64,000 nucleotides of DNA, from NCBI GenBank assembly GCA_011050615.1, contig DRFJ01000056.1:1-64000 (forward strand), written 5' to 3'. The notes beneath the pieces are model-generated. The model was not told where the DNA came from. It did no database searches and saw only the letters and a list, made by a program, of their open reading frames with translations. Of this stretch, positions 45,904-55,262 are shown one piece after another; position 1 is the stretch's first letter; every line of letters starts with the position of its first letter. This DNA comes from Bacteroidota bacterium (lineage in GTDB: Bacteria > Bacteroidota > Bacteroidia > Bacteroidales > VadinHA17). The position numbers were made by a program, and so were the translations under genes.

Positions 45904-46410
45904 ATGCTAAACACAATTCTGAAATATACAGGTCTTTTCATTCTCCTGCTTGCAATCCAGCTGCTGCTCTTAAACAATATACAGTTCAGCGGCTTTGTTA
46001 ATCCCTATATCTATATTTTATTTATTCTGCTTCTTCCTTTTGAAACACCTTCATGGCTGCTATTGATACTTTCCTTTGCCACAGGGATGGTAATGGATAT
46101 AAGCTCGGTTACCCATGGCCTTCATACCTCTGCCACGGTTTTTGCCGGCTTCCTGAGGCCCTATGTACTCAACTTTGTAGCACCGCATGAGGGTTATGAA
46201 CAGGGCGACCTGCCCGGTATCAAGGCCTATGGTTTCAGATGGTTCATTACCTATGTGATTATTATTGTTGCACTTCATCACTTCTTTCTTTTCTATATAG
46301 AAGTATTCAAATTCGAATACTTCTTCAGAACCTTGCTCAGGGTACTCCTCAGTACAGGATTTACCCTTATGTTTATTGTTATTGTACAGTCGGTAATTAT
46401 CAGGAGGTAG
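45904..46410 (+). CDS. mreD: Rod shape-determining protein MreD
   Basis: The 168-residue protein is almost wholly membrane-embedded, with about five hydrophobic segments, and is placed between mreC and mrdA as in most rod-shaped bacteria. Sequence conservation in MreD is low; the segment NPYIYILFILLLPFETPSWLLLILSFATGMVMDISS with its short acidic end is the recognisable part. It has no enzymatic role and stabilises the MreC/PBP2/RodA complex in the membrane. The ribosome-binding AGGAGG for mrdA overlaps its last codons. Confidence 0.88.
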   Translation: MLNTILKYTGLFILLLAIQLLLLNNIQFSGFVNPYIYILFILLLPFETPSWLLLILSFATGMVMDISSVTHGLHTSATVFAGFLRPYVLNFVAPHEGYEQGDLPGIKAYGFRWFITYVIIIVALHHFFLFYIEVFKFEYFFRTLLRVLLSTGFTLMFIVIVQSVIIRR

Positions 46411-46412
46411 CT

Positions 46413-48308
46413 TTGAACAGCTTGAAAGATATATATAGCAGCAGAAAGATCTTTTTCTATGCGATTGTAATTATTGCTGCTCTTATTCTTTTATCCAGGC
46501 TTTTTGCCCTCCAGGTGCTTAATAAATCATACCGTGTATCTGCCCAGAATAATGTTTTACGTTATGTAACCCAGTATCCGGCCAGGGGTCTTATCTATGA
46601 CAGGAATGGTAAGTTACTGGTTTATAACCAGGCTGCCTATGACCTGATGGTTATCCCCGGTCAGACACGGGAAATCGATACCCTGGAATTATGTACTATC
46701 CTGGGTGTGGACCAGGAGTTTTTTGCCAGGAGGATGCGGGCAGCAGTTCAATATTCAGAATATGCACCCTCGGTTTTTCTCAAGATGGTTTCTTCGGAAA
46801 CCTATGCCCGGCTGCAGGAAGTTCTGTATAAGTACCCGGGCTTTTACGTTCAGGTGCGTACACTCAGAAAATATACTTACCCTTCTGCTGCCCATGTGCT
46901 GGGTTATGTAGGCGAGGTGAATAATGAGGAAATTAAGTCTGATCCATATTACAGGGCGGGTGATTACATAGGTAAAAACGGCATAGAAAAATCCTATGAA
47001 TTACAACTTAGGGGACAAAAGGGACTGAAGATTTTTCTGGTTGATGTCCATAACAGGGTGAAAGGTTCATACCAGGGTGGCAGGCATGATACCATCCCCG
47101 TCACCGGGAGCAATCTTGTTACAACACTAGATATTGACCTGCAGCGTTACGGGGAGAAGCTAATGGGCGATAAAAATGGAAGTATAGTGGCACTGGAACC
47201 GTCTACAGGGGAGGTACTGGCACTTATCTCCACACCTGATTATGATCCTTCACTGCTTGTAGGAAGAATCCGTTCAGAGAATTATACAAGACTGCAGAAT
47301 GATACGCTGGAGCCTCTTTTTAACCGGGCCCTTATGGCTTCTTATCCTCCCGGTTCAACTTTTAAGCCCGTGAACGGCCTGATAGCACTGCAGGAAGGAA
47401 TCATAACAAGGAATTACGAATATTTCTGTGACAATGGCTATTATGCCCCGGGGATACATGTCGCCTGTCACCATTTTGCTTCATTCAATATGCCTGAAGC
47501 AATAACAGCTTCTTGTAATGCTTATTTTTGCAATGCCTTCAGGCTCTTAATTGATAATCCCAAATACGGATCAACAGCAGAAGGACTTAACAGGTGGCGC
47601 TCCTACCTGTCTGAATTCGGTTTCGGATCAAAGCTGGGCATCGATTTTACCAATGAGCTTGCGGGATTTGTACCCAGGCCATCATTTTATGATAATATCT
47701 ACGGTGAAAACCGCTGGAGGGCTCTCACCATAATATCTATGGGCATAGGACAGGGTGAACTGGGCACCACACCCCTGCAAATGGCCAATATGACTGCCAT
47801 AATAGCCAACAGGGGCTACTACATGACACCACATATCATAAAGGCAATAGATGATGATACTCTTGCTGTTGATCAGTCTTTCAGACAAAGACACGAGGTA
47901 GGTGTTGACTCATCCCATTTCGAGGTAATCGTCGAAGGAATGAAGGGTGTTGTAAACGGTGGTGAGGATGCAACGGCCAGATGGGTGGCCATAAAAGACA
48001 TAGTGATGTGTGGAAAAACAGGTACGGCGGAAAATCCGCACGGCCCTGATCATTCTATTTTTGTTGCCTTTGCCCCAGAGAAAAATCCCAAAATTGCACT
48101 GGCAGTCTATGTTGAAAATACAGGCTTCGGTTCAACTTATGCTGCTCCGGTAGCCAGCCTTATGATTGAAAAGTACCTCAAAGGTAAGATTGAAAATACA
48201 TGGCTGGAGAATTATATTCTTAATCCTCCCCGGCCTCAGGTCAGGGAGGAGGTTGAAGAAGAAAAGGAAGAGGAAATAAAGGAAGAAGAAATTGACGAGA
48301 AGAATTAA
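46413..48308 (+). CDS. mrdA: Penicillin-binding protein 2 (elongasome transpeptidase)
   Basis: PBP2 cross-links peptidoglycan during elongation. I place the start at TTG 46413 (NSLKDIYSSRKIFFYAI..., 631 residues): a strong AGGAGG lies 5 bases upstream, and it follows the mreD stop by 2 bases. The track start at 46239 is inside mreD. One N-terminal membrane anchor precedes the pedestal domain (VTQYPARGLIYDRNG, HVLGYVGEV). The transpeptidase domain has the nucleophile motif STFK (Ser315), the SCN motif in TASCNAYFCN and KTG in CGKTGTAENPHG. The tail is Glu/Lys-rich (EEVEEEKEEE), and the last 17 bases overlap rodA. The three active-site motifs are intact. Confidence 0.94.
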   Translation: MNSLKDIYSSRKIFFYAIVIIAALILLSRLFALQVLNKSYRVSAQNNVLRYVTQYPARGLIYDRNGKLLVYNQAAYDLMVIPGQTREIDTLELCTILGVDQEFFARRMRAAVQYSEYAPSVFLKMVSSETYARLQEVLYKYPGFYVQVRTLRKYTYPSAAHVLGYVGEVNNEEIKSDPYYRAGDYIGKNGIEKSYELQLRGQKGLKIFLVDVHNRVKGSYQGGRHDTIPVTGSNLVTTLDIDLQRYGEKLMGDKNGSIVALEPSTGEVLALISTPDYDPSLLVGRIRSENYTRLQNDTLEPLFNRALMASYPPGSTFKPVNGLIALQEGIITRNYEYFCDNGYYAPGIHVACHHFASFNMPEAITASCNAYFCNAFRLLIDNPKYGSTAEGLNRWRSYLSEFGFGSKLGIDFTNELAGFVPRPSFYDNIYGENRWRALTIISMGIGQGELGTTPLQMANMTAIIANRGYYMTPHIIKAIDDDTLAVDQSFRQRHEVGVDSSHFEVIVEGMKGVVNGGEDATARWVAIKDIVMCGKTGTAENPHGPDHSIFVAFAPEKNPKIALAVYVENTGFGSTYAAPVASLMIEKYLKGKIENTWLENYILNPPRPQVREEVEEEKEEEIKEEEIDEKN

Positions 48309-49716
48309 TATATGGGCCGGTATAGACTGGGCAGTGGTGGTAATCTACCTGCTGTTCGTATTATTTGGTTGGATTAATATTTATGCAGCCGTATATAACG
48401 AGGAGCATTCATCCATATTTGATCTCAGCCAGAGATACGGGAAGCAACTCATCTGGATTATTGCAGCCCTCTTGATTGCTGTTACGATAATATTGATTGA
48501 CAGCCGTTTCTATATTTTCTTTTCTTATATCTTATATATTGCTGTACTCTTATCTCTCATAGCCGTTCTGCTGTTCGGGAAAGAAGTTAATGGCGCCAGG
48601 TCATGGTTTGAAATTGGCAGCCTGAGCCTGCAGCCTGCTGAGTTTACCAAATTTGTTACGGTACTGGCGCTGGCACGCTATTTTTCCGGGGAGGGAAGGA
48701 CACCGGCTTCATTCAAAAATCTTGTTTTTCCCCTGGTGATTATTTTTTTACCTGCCCTGCTAATTGCCTTACAGCCCGATCATGGCTCAGCATTAATATT
48801 ATTTTCGCTTGTCCTTGTCCTCTTCAGGGAAGGGCTTTCACCCTATTTATTTGTTACAGGAATACTGGCAGCCATACTTTTTATAGCTACACTGCTTGTC
48901 GACAGTGTTATAATATATGCCACTATCATTATTGCAGGCTTTATTATACATCTTTTAACAGGAAGGGGGGCCAGGATAAGTTTTGGCGGCCTGGGTATCT
49001 ATCTGCTTACAGGCGGAGGAGCATTTGCCCTCATATATTTTATTACCGGGAATGCCATGCTTGAAATGGTTTTCATTATTGCGCTGGTAGTATCAGGATT
49101 TATTTATGCTTATTATATCTACCGTTATAAGGCCACGAATGTTCTGATTCTGCTTGCTTTCCTCTTTGGCAGCATGATATTTACATATTCCGTTGACTAT
49201 GCCTTCAACAATATTCTTCTGCCGCATCAACAAACCAGGATAAATGTTGTCCTTGGAATTGAATCGGATCCTTCGGGGGCAGGATATAACCTGAATCAGT
49301 CAAAAATATCAATTGGTTCGGGCGGATTTTCGGGTAAAGGTTTTCTGCAGGGCACACAAACTAAATTCAAGTTTGTCCCTGAACAAAGCACCGATTTTAT
49401 TTTCTGTACCGTTGGAGAGGAATGGGGATTTATGGGCACCTCACTGGTTGTTATTTTATATTCCATACTGCTGTTCAGGATCATAAGCCTGGCCGAGCGG
49501 CAGCGTTCGGCTTTTTCAAGGATATACGGTTACGGGCTTTTTTCCATTCTGCTTTTTCATTTCCTGATAAACGTGGGGATGACAATCGGGCTGGTCCCGG
49601 TAATCGGTATCCCCTTACCCTTCTTCAGTTACGGGGGTTCATCACTGTGGGGATTTACAATTTTGCTGTTCATATTTTTGCGGCTGGATGCGAGCAGGAG
49701 CGAACACCTGGTGTAA
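48292..49716 (+). CDS. rodA: Peptidoglycan glycosyltransferase RodA
   Basis: RodA is the SEDS-family enzyme that polymerises lipid II with PBP2. The 474-residue protein has about 10-12 membrane spans. It has the SEDS signatures NGARSWFEIGSLSLQPAEFTKFVTVLALA, QPDHGSALIL (with the catalytic Asp in the large loop region) and VPVIGIPLPFFSYGGSSLWGF at the C-terminus. It is about 60-100 residues longer than E. coli RodA because of an extra membrane stretch around residues 190-290, which I take to be usual in Bacteroidota. The gene overlaps mrdA by 17 bases and its stop abuts the convergent acpH gene. Confidence 0.95.
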   Translation: MTRRINIWAGIDWAVVVIYLLFVLFGWINIYAAVYNEEHSSIFDLSQRYGKQLIWIIAALLIAVTIILIDSRFYIFFSYILYIAVLLSLIAVLLFGKEVNGARSWFEIGSLSLQPAEFTKFVTVLALARYFSGEGRTPASFKNLVFPLVIIFLPALLIALQPDHGSALILFSLVLVLFREGLSPYLFVTGILAAILFIATLLVDSVIIYATIIIAGFIIHLLTGRGARISFGGLGIYLLTGGGAFALIYFITGNAMLEMVFIIALVVSGFIYAYYIYRYKATNVLILLAFLFGSMIFTYSVDYAFNNILLPHQQTRINVVLGIESDPSGAGYNLNQSKISIGSGGFSGKGFLQGTQTKFKFVPEQSTDFIFCTVGEEWGFMGTSLVVILYSILLFRIISLAERQRSAFSRIYGYGLFSILLFHFLINVGMTIGLVPVIGIPLPFFSYGGSSLWGFTILLFIFLRLDASRSEHLV

Positions 49717-50328
49717 TCAGAATGGTAATGTGATTTGCTGCGACAGCGGGATGCCGAAGTCGGTTTCAACATATTCAATAAGCTGTGGAAAGAACTCCAT
49801 GAAATCCTCTCCCAGGATGTAATAATTTTTTTTAAAAGTCTTGATGGCATATTTTGACTCGGAAGGCAGGCTGGTCCTTTTACTAAGGGTTGACAGTACG
49901 TTTTTTAAACCCTTGCTTGTTTTATAAGATTCGATCCAGTTATTGATAATAAAAAAGGGGAACCTGTCCTGTACTTTCGGTGGTAATATATCATAGTTAT
50001 TTACCATAGCCCTGTAAAACTGGTAGGTAACGCTTTCAATAGGCCGGCGCGAGAAAGTGTCCCATTCCTTCGTAAGGTAATGGTCATAAATTATGTCAAT
50101 AACAACACCGGCATATTTATGATATTTGCGTGTGAAGAGGATCTTACTGCGCTGAACAACAGGGTGTTTGTCCGTGAAATCATCTATGTGCCTGTGCAGT
50201 ATTATCCCTTTCTTTATAAGCTCCGGGTATTTAAGATAATCTCGGCCTTTGACATAATCGCCTATGTAGTTGCCAATAATTATCTCATCAGAATCACCTG
50301 ACAGATATATATGGGCAAGTACATTCAT
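49717..50328 (-). CDS. acpH: Acyl carrier protein phosphodiesterase
   Basis: AcpH removes 4'-phosphopantetheine from holo-ACP. The 203-residue protein matches the family (E. coli 193) with MNVLAHIYLSGDSDEIIIGNYIGDYVKG, LHRHIDDFTDKHPVVQRSK and IDIIYDHYLTKEWDTFS, which hold the metal-binding His and Asp residues of the HD-like fold. Its stop codon is directly next to that of the convergent rodA gene (no gap). It is transcribed alone. Some family members have been reported to have other activities, so the function should be read as family-based. Confidence 0.87.
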   Translation of the reverse strand: MNVLAHIYLSGDSDEIIIGNYIGDYVKGRDYLKYPELIKKGIILHRHIDDFTDKHPVVQRSKILFTRKYHKYAGVVIDIIYDHYLTKEWDTFSRRPIESVTYQFYRAMVNNYDILPPKVQDRFPFFIINNWIESYKTSKGLKNVLSTLSKRTSLPSESKYAIKTFKKNYYILGEDFMEFFPQLIEYVETDFGIPLSQQITLPF

Positions 50329-50520
50329 CTTTTAAATCAGTTTACTTTTATTCAGTATTTGAAAATAATTATTTAAGCCCGGGGATAAAAACATTTTCTT
50401 TAACATATCGGGAGGATAGTGCAATAAACATACTAAAGTTCAGCATACCAGCCAATTGACCTGGCTTGCTCCCTCCTGTAAAAATTTACTCAAATATAAG
50501 GAAATTAACCAGTTAAATTA

Positions 50521-50528
50521 TAAATTTG
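50521..50528 (+). promoter_or_regulatory. Possible -7 box before the cDPG synthetase-like gene
   Basis: TAAATTTG matches TAnnTTTG and lies 59 bases upstream of the chosen ATG at 50588. A -33 partner is not evident. It supports the downstream ATG over the track start at 50456, which would place the box inside coding sequence. Confidence 0.35.
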
Positions 50529-50587
50529 GGGATTCAATTTCAGGATTAAGTCTCATTACTGAAATCATTAAAAATCAAAATAATATT

Positions 50588-51922
50588 ATGAAAAAAAATG
50601 TTATCATAATTGGTGCTGCGGGCAGAGATTTTCATAATTTCAATACTTATTACCGCGACAATGAAGATTATAATGTAGTTGCTTTCACGGCAGCCCAGAT
50701 CCCTGATATAGAGGGAAGGAAATATCCGACGGAGCTGGCCGGCAGTCTGTATCCCGATGGAATACCGATATATGCTGAGGAAGAACTTCCATCACTTATA
50801 AAAAAGCTCGATGTTGATGACTGTGCCTTTTGTTACAGCGATATCACCTATAACAAGGTGATGTCAGTAAGTGCCATTGTTAATGCTGCAGGTGCAAATT
50901 TTGTTCTCCTGGGGCCCAATAACACCATGGTAAAAAGTACAAAACCGCTAATTGCCGTTGGCGCAATACGTACAGGGTGCGGCAAGAGCCAGACCTCAAG
51001 GAGGGTTATTGAACTGCTCATGGAGAAGGGACTTAAGGTGGTGGCCGTACGGCACCCCATGCCCTATGGTGATCTGAATGCCCAGAAAGTGCAACGGTTT
51101 GCAGAAATCAGTGACCTGGAGAAGCATAAATGCACAATTGAGGAAATGGAAGAATATGAACCTCACGTGGTTCGGGGGAATGTGATTTACGCTGGTGTTG
51201 ACTATGAGGCTATTCTGAGGGAGGCCGAAAAGGATCCCAAAGGTTGTGATGTAATACTTTGGGACGGTGGCAATAACGATTTCCCCTTCTATAAGCCCGA
51301 TCTTACAATTACTGTGACCGATCCACACAGGGCAGGTCATGAACTGAGGTATTACCCCGGAGAAGTAACGCTGAGGCTGGCCGATGTGGTTGTTATCAAC
51401 AAGATGGACAGTTCTGCCCCCGGGGATATTAACACGGTCAGGGAAAGCATCCAGAAAGTAGCTCCGAAAGCTATTGTTATCGATGGAGCTTCTCCGATAA
51501 AAGTTGATAATCCGTTGCTTATTAAAGGAAAGAAAGTGCTGGTTATTGAAGACGGACCAACACTTACCCATGGTGAGATGAAAATTGGCGCCGGAGTGGT
51601 AGCAGCACAGAAATTCGGTGCAGCAGCCCTGGTCGATCCAAGGCCATATACGGTGGGTAAACTGACAGAGACCTTTGAAATATATCCCAATATAGGTACA
51701 TTGCTGCCTGCTATGGGTTATGGAGAACAACAACTCAAAGACCTGGAAGCAACAATCAATAATACCGAATGTGACTCAGTGGTTATCGGAACTCCTATCG
51801 ACCTTAACAGGATAATTAATATCGAGAAGCCCAACACAAGGGTTTACTATGACCTGCAGGAAATAGGATATCCAAACCTTACGGAAGTAATTGATGATTT
51901 TGTGAAGAAACACGGATTATAA
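50588..51922 (+). CDS. Cyclic 2,3-diphosphoglycerate synthetase-like P-loop protein
   Basis: The 444-residue protein (start MKKNVIIIGAAGRDFHNFN at 50588) has an N-terminal Rossmann-like half (1 to about 120). A P-loop NTPase domain follows with GAIRTGCGKSQTSRRVIELL and DVILWDGGNNDFPFYKPD, then NKMDS, a G4-like nucleotide specificity motif. It resembles COG2403, the family named after the archaeal cyclic 2,3-diphosphoglycerate synthetase, which makes a thermoprotectant from 2,3-bisphosphoglycerate. In bacteria the function is not established, and a GTPase or metallochaperone role is equally possible from the motifs. The -7 box upstream argues against the longer track start. pgi is convergent with a 10-base gap. 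Confidence 0.8.
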   Translation: MKKNVIIIGAAGRDFHNFNTYYRDNEDYNVVAFTAAQIPDIEGRKYPTELAGSLYPDGIPIYAEEELPSLIKKLDVDDCAFCYSDITYNKVMSVSAIVNAAGANFVLLGPNNTMVKSTKPLIAVGAIRTGCGKSQTSRRVIELLMEKGLKVVAVRHPMPYGDLNAQKVQRFAEISDLEKHKCTIEEMEEYEPHVVRGNVIYAGVDYEAILREAEKDPKGCDVILWDGGNNDFPFYKPDLTITVTDPHRAGHELRYYPGEVTLRLADVVVINKMDSSAPGDINTVRESIQKVAPKAIVIDGASPIKVDNPLLIKGKKVLVIEDGPTLTHGEMKIGAGVVAAQKFGAAALVDPRPYTVGKLTETFEIYPNIGTLLPAMGYGEQQLKDLEATINNTECDSVVIGTPIDLNRIINIEKPNTRVYYDLQEIGYPNLTEVIDDFVKKHGL

Positions 51923-51932
51923 GAGACTGGTT

Positions 51933-53228
51933 TTACGGTTTTCCCAGTAAGCCGGACATATTCTTCTTATAGGCTTCCACCCCGGGCTGGTCAAAAGGAT
52001 TTACACCGAGGATATAAGCGCTGAGGGCACAGGATATTTCAAAAAAGTACAGAAGCTGGCCCAGGTACCGTTCATTTATCCGGGGTATCTTGATTTTTAT
52101 CACGGGAACACCTCCGGAAACGTGGGCCATTATGGTACCTTCTTCTGCCCTGGCATTAACCTCTGATAACCGTTTGCCTGCTATATAATTGAAGTTATCG
52201 AGGTTATCTTCATCATGGGGTATAAGCAGCTCTGAATTTATTGATGACACCGACAAAACGGTTTCAAACAATATCCTTTTGCCGTCCTGGATATACTGGC
52301 CCAGTGAGTGCAGGTCGGTTGTCAGGTTTGCTGATGCGGGGAAGATCCCTTTGCCGTCTTTTCCTTCACTTTCACCAAAAAGCTGCTTCCACCACTCGCC
52401 TATATAATGAAGCCCGGGCTCATAGTTAACCAACAGCTCAATAAATTTCCCCCTATCGTAAAGAAGATTTCGTACAGAGGCATAAATAAGGGCGGGATTG
52501 GTTTCCGGAGAATTATTATCCCTTGTTTCCTTTGCCATTTCTGCAGCCCCCCTGATCATTTCCTCTATGTCATAGCCTGCAACAGCTATGGGTAAGAGCC
52601 CTGCAGGCGTCAGCACAGAATATCTGCCACCCACATCATCAGGTATAATGAATGATTCATAATCTTCACGGTCGGCGAGCTTCCTTAGAGCCCCCTTGTC
52701 TGAGTCAGTAACGGCAACGATGTGTTTATTGATCCTGCGGCCTTGCATGTTTTCTTCAAGCTGCTTTTTAAGTAACCTGAAGGCTATGGCAGGCTCGGTG
52801 GTCGTACCTGATTTTGAGATTACTATAATATTAAAAACTTTCCCTTCCAGGTAAGTCATCAGCTTGTAGTGATAATCCTCACTTATGTTCTGTCCGGCAA
52901 ACAGTACTTCATGTTTCCTGTCCTTATTATCCTGTTGAATAAAGTCATCAAGAGAGTCAATCACTGATTTAGACCCGAGATAAGATCCTCCTATGCCTGT
53001 TACAACAGTTATATCAGCCTGTTCCCTTAGCCTGCCAGCTACCTTGTTTATTTTTTCCGCCTTCTTCACTGACTCTTCGGGGAGATTAAGCCAGCCGGTA
53101 AAAGTATTCCCTGCACCCGTCCTGTTTATAAGTTCTTCATAATGGATAACTGATGTCCCGGCTTTTTGTGCAATCTCCCCGGCGGTGATAAAACTCAGGC
53201 AACTGGTGTAATCAATGCTAATGTTCAT
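51933..53228 (-). CDS. pgi: Glucose-6-phosphate isomerase
   Basis: Pgi interconverts glucose-6-phosphate and fructose-6-phosphate. The 431-residue length marks the shorter type found in Firmicutes and Bacteroidota, against about 550 in E. coli. It has VTGIGGSYLGSKSVIDSL and VISKSGTTTEPAIAFRLL in the first SIS domain, DDVGGRYSVLTPAGLLPIAVAG, and the active-site Glu and His in NWKQ-like EWWKQLFGESEGKDGKG and TDLHSLGQYIQDG. It lies 5 bases after gpsA on the same strand and is probably co-transcribed with it. Confidence 0.95.
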   Translation of the reverse strand: MNISIDYTSCLSFITAGEIAQKAGTSVIHYEELINRTGAGNTFTGWLNLPEESVKKAEKINKVAGRLREQADITVVTGIGGSYLGSKSVIDSLDDFIQQDNKDRKHEVLFAGQNISEDYHYKLMTYLEGKVFNIIVISKSGTTTEPAIAFRLLKKQLEENMQGRRINKHIVAVTDSDKGALRKLADREDYESFIIPDDVGGRYSVLTPAGLLPIAVAGYDIEEMIRGAAEMAKETRDNNSPETNPALIYASVRNLLYDRGKFIELLVNYEPGLHYIGEWWKQLFGESEGKDGKGIFPASANLTTDLHSLGQYIQDGKRILFETVLSVSSINSELLIPHDEDNLDNFNYIAGKRLSEVNARAEEGTIMAHVSGGVPVIKIKIPRINERYLGQLLYFFEISCALSAYILGVNPFDQPGVEAYKKNMSGLLGKP

Positions 53229-53233
53229 AATTT

Positions 53234-54232
53234 CTACTTTAATATTTCTATAAGTTTTCTGAATTCATCTGCCGGATCCGCTTTTTGATATAATATCCTG
53301 TAAACAGAATCAGCGATAGGAATATCCACTTTTAATTTCCTGCTAATTTTATTTATACAATCGGAGGCATAATAACCTTCTGCCACCATTTCCATCTCCA
53401 TCAGTGTGAATTTTACCGAATAGCCTCTTCCTATCATATTCCCGAACATCCTGTTACGGCTGAATTTCGAATAGGCCGTAACAAGAAGGTCCCCGAGATA
53501 AGGGGAGCTGTTAAAATCGCGTTCGTTCCGGTAAACAGCCTTTATAAACCTGCACATTTCATTGGCTGCATTCGACAGCAGCACGGCAAGGAAATTATCA
53601 CCATAGCCCAGACCATCTGCCATACCGGCAGCCATGGCATAAATATTTTTTATCACTGCCGCATATTCTGTTCCCTGTATGTCATCTGAGATGATTGTCT
53701 TAAGGTAGTGATTACTGAGCAGGCGTGAGACTTTTTCAGCTGCTGATTTTCCCCGGGAGGCAATGGTAAGATAGGTTAACTTCTCCATGGCGATTTCTTC
53801 AGAATGAGTAGGGCCGGTAAGCACAACCATTTTTTTTACAGGTATATGAAGCCTTTTCTGGAAGTAATCGCCAACGATATAATTATCTTCAGGTACTATT
53901 CCCTTTATTGCAGTGCAGATAATTTTTCCTGATATATCCAGTCTTAATCCGGCAAGACTTTTTTTCAGGTAGGCAGAGGGGATAACGAAAACAAGAATAT
54001 CAGCCATGCCGGCAGCTTCATTAATATCCGTGGTCATAAAAAGTTTGCTGCTGTTGAGATTGACAGTACTGAGGTATCTTGGGTTGTGCCTGTATTGCCT
54101 TATATGTTCTATGATTTCCCTTTCCCGGATATACCAGGCTATACCATCAGCATTGGAGCTGAACATTTTTACCAGTGCTGTTGCCCAACTGCCTGATCCC
54201 AGCACCGCAACTTCCGCTTGTGTTTTACCCAT
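53234..54232 (-). CDS. gpsA: Glycerol-3-phosphate dehydrogenase [NAD(P)+]
   Basis: GpsA reduces dihydroxyacetone phosphate to sn-glycerol-3-phosphate for phospholipid synthesis. The 332-residue protein has the N-terminal dinucleotide-binding VAVLGSGSWATALVKMF, the substrate-binding TGPTHSEEIAMEKLT and the catalytic Lys in VIKNIYAMAAGMADGLGYGDN, followed by the helical C-terminal domain with NRMFGNMIGRGYSV. It is standard in length and complete, and pgi follows 5 bases later. Confidence 0.95.
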   Translation of the reverse strand: MGKTQAEVAVLGSGSWATALVKMFSSNADGIAWYIREREIIEHIRQYRHNPRYLSTVNLNSSKLFMTTDINEAAGMADILVFVIPSAYLKKSLAGLRLDISGKIICTAIKGIVPEDNYIVGDYFQKRLHIPVKKMVVLTGPTHSEEIAMEKLTYLTIASRGKSAAEKVSRLLSNHYLKTIISDDIQGTEYAAVIKNIYAMAAGMADGLGYGDNFLAVLLSNAANEMCRFIKAVYRNERDFNSSPYLGDLLVTAYSKFSRNRMFGNMIGRGYSVKFTLMEMEMVAEGYYASDCINKISRKLKVDIPIADSVYRILYQKADPADEFRKLIEILK

Positions 54233-54278
54233 GCCTGAAGATTTGCATAAAGGTAATCATTGCTTATAAAAACAAATA

Positions 54279-54306
54279 GCAGGAGCACTTAAATTTGTGC
54301 TCCTGC
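54279..54306 (-). terminator. Intrinsic terminator after the head-GIN gene
   Basis: GCAGGAGCAC and GTGCTCCTGC form a perfect 10-pair stem around an 8-base loop. On the minus strand it is followed by TATTTGTTTTTAT. It ends the head-GIN transcript before gpsA. Confidence 0.75.
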
Positions 54307-54365
54307 CTGAATAATTTAAATGTATTAAAATATATAGTGAAGCCGGTGAAACGGTATAAGGAATG

Positions 54366-55088
54366 CTATTTTTTCACTACATCACCCCCACTGGAAGATC
54401 TGGCGTCAACATATTTAGGATTGCCATAATAATATATATCACCGGCACTGCTTGCCCTTGCTTTAAGACGTTCGCTTACGGTAATTTTTATATCCCCTGC
54501 GCTTGAAGAAGAAAGTTCTGCTTCCTTCACTTCAAGATTATAAGCATTGATATCACCGGCACTGCTTGCTGAGGCTTCAACAAAATCAGCTTTCCCTTTC
54601 AGGATAATATCCCCTGCGCTGCTTGTTCTCAGCGATAATTTTTTTGCATAAACCTCCAGCTTGACGTCACCTGAACTGGTGGCTGAAATTTTCAGGCTCT
54701 CAGTTGTGACGGGTGTCTCTCCAATTATATCGCCGGCACTTGATGTGGATAAATAGTCAACATCTTTCATGGTGACATAAACCTTCATCATTTTAGCCCT
54801 GCGTATGTTTACATCATCGGGATAAATATGCAAAATGCCATCTTTAATTTCTGTAACAATATATTCAAGAAGGTTTTCATCGGCCTCAACCACTATCCTG
54901 TGGCTGGAGCCTTGATTCAGATAAACATCAATGGCCGAGCTGGTTGTAACACCGGTAAATACAGTTGCCTTTCTCTCCTCTTTCTTCACATTCCCGTTAC
55001 CTGTGACCCTGTTTCCCCATTGGGCATCGGCACATGCTACCGTCATAACGCATAAGGATGCGATCATTAATAATTTCAGGTTTTTCAT
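54366..55088 (-). CDS. Head-GIN (DUF2807) domain exported protein
   Basis: The 240-residue protein has an N-terminal signal peptide with a possible lipobox (CVMTVAC) and a DUF2807 'head GIN' domain. From about residue 105 it is built of repeats around SSAGDI: TSSAGDIIGE, TSSAGDIILK, ASSAGDINAY, SSSAGDIKIT, ASSAGDIYYY and the variants TSSGDVKLE and SSSGGDVVKK. The spacing of 20-25 residues suggests successive turns of a right-handed beta-helix, with the SSAGD loop stacked along one face. Head-GIN proteins are secreted and adhesin-like in Bacteroidota, but no biochemical function is known. It is transcribed alone, bounded by terminators. Confidence 0.82.
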   Translation of the reverse strand: MKNLKLLMIASLCVMTVACADAQWGNRVTGNGNVKKEERKATVFTGVTTSSAIDVYLNQGSSHRIVVEADENLLEYIVTEIKDGILHIYPDDVNIRRAKMMKVYVTMKDVDYLSTSSAGDIIGETPVTTESLKISATSSGDVKLEVYAKKLSLRTSSAGDIILKGKADFVEASASSAGDINAYNLEVKEAELSSSSAGDIKITVSERLKARASSAGDIYYYGNPKYVDARSSSGGDVVKK

Positions 55089-55198
55089 TTCTGATACTTT
55101 TTGTTTGACTTGTTTATTCTAAAGACTCTGAAATTTGTATGATGATGCATATGAGGATTGTTAATCCGGATACTGAATAAGGATCCGTCTAAGTCTTC

Positions 55199-55230
55199 AA
55201 AAAAAGGCCGTCTCGGTTTTTGAGACGGCT
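55199..55230 (-). terminator. Intrinsic terminator after the superoxide dismutase gene
   Basis: On the minus strand GCCGTCTC pairs with GAGACGGC around a 7-base loop, followed by seven U (plus-strand A run 55199-55205). It lies about 30 bases after the sod stop codon. Confidence 0.85.
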
Positions 55231-55262
55231 CCTTCGGAATAATTATTTTTTAAGACCCTGGT

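Noticed and set aside
46239-46412. Track start of mrdA 174 bases upstream, inside mreD
   Set aside because: The extra 58 residues come from out-of-frame mreD sequence; a TTG with a well-spaced AGGAGG just after the mreD stop is a better start.
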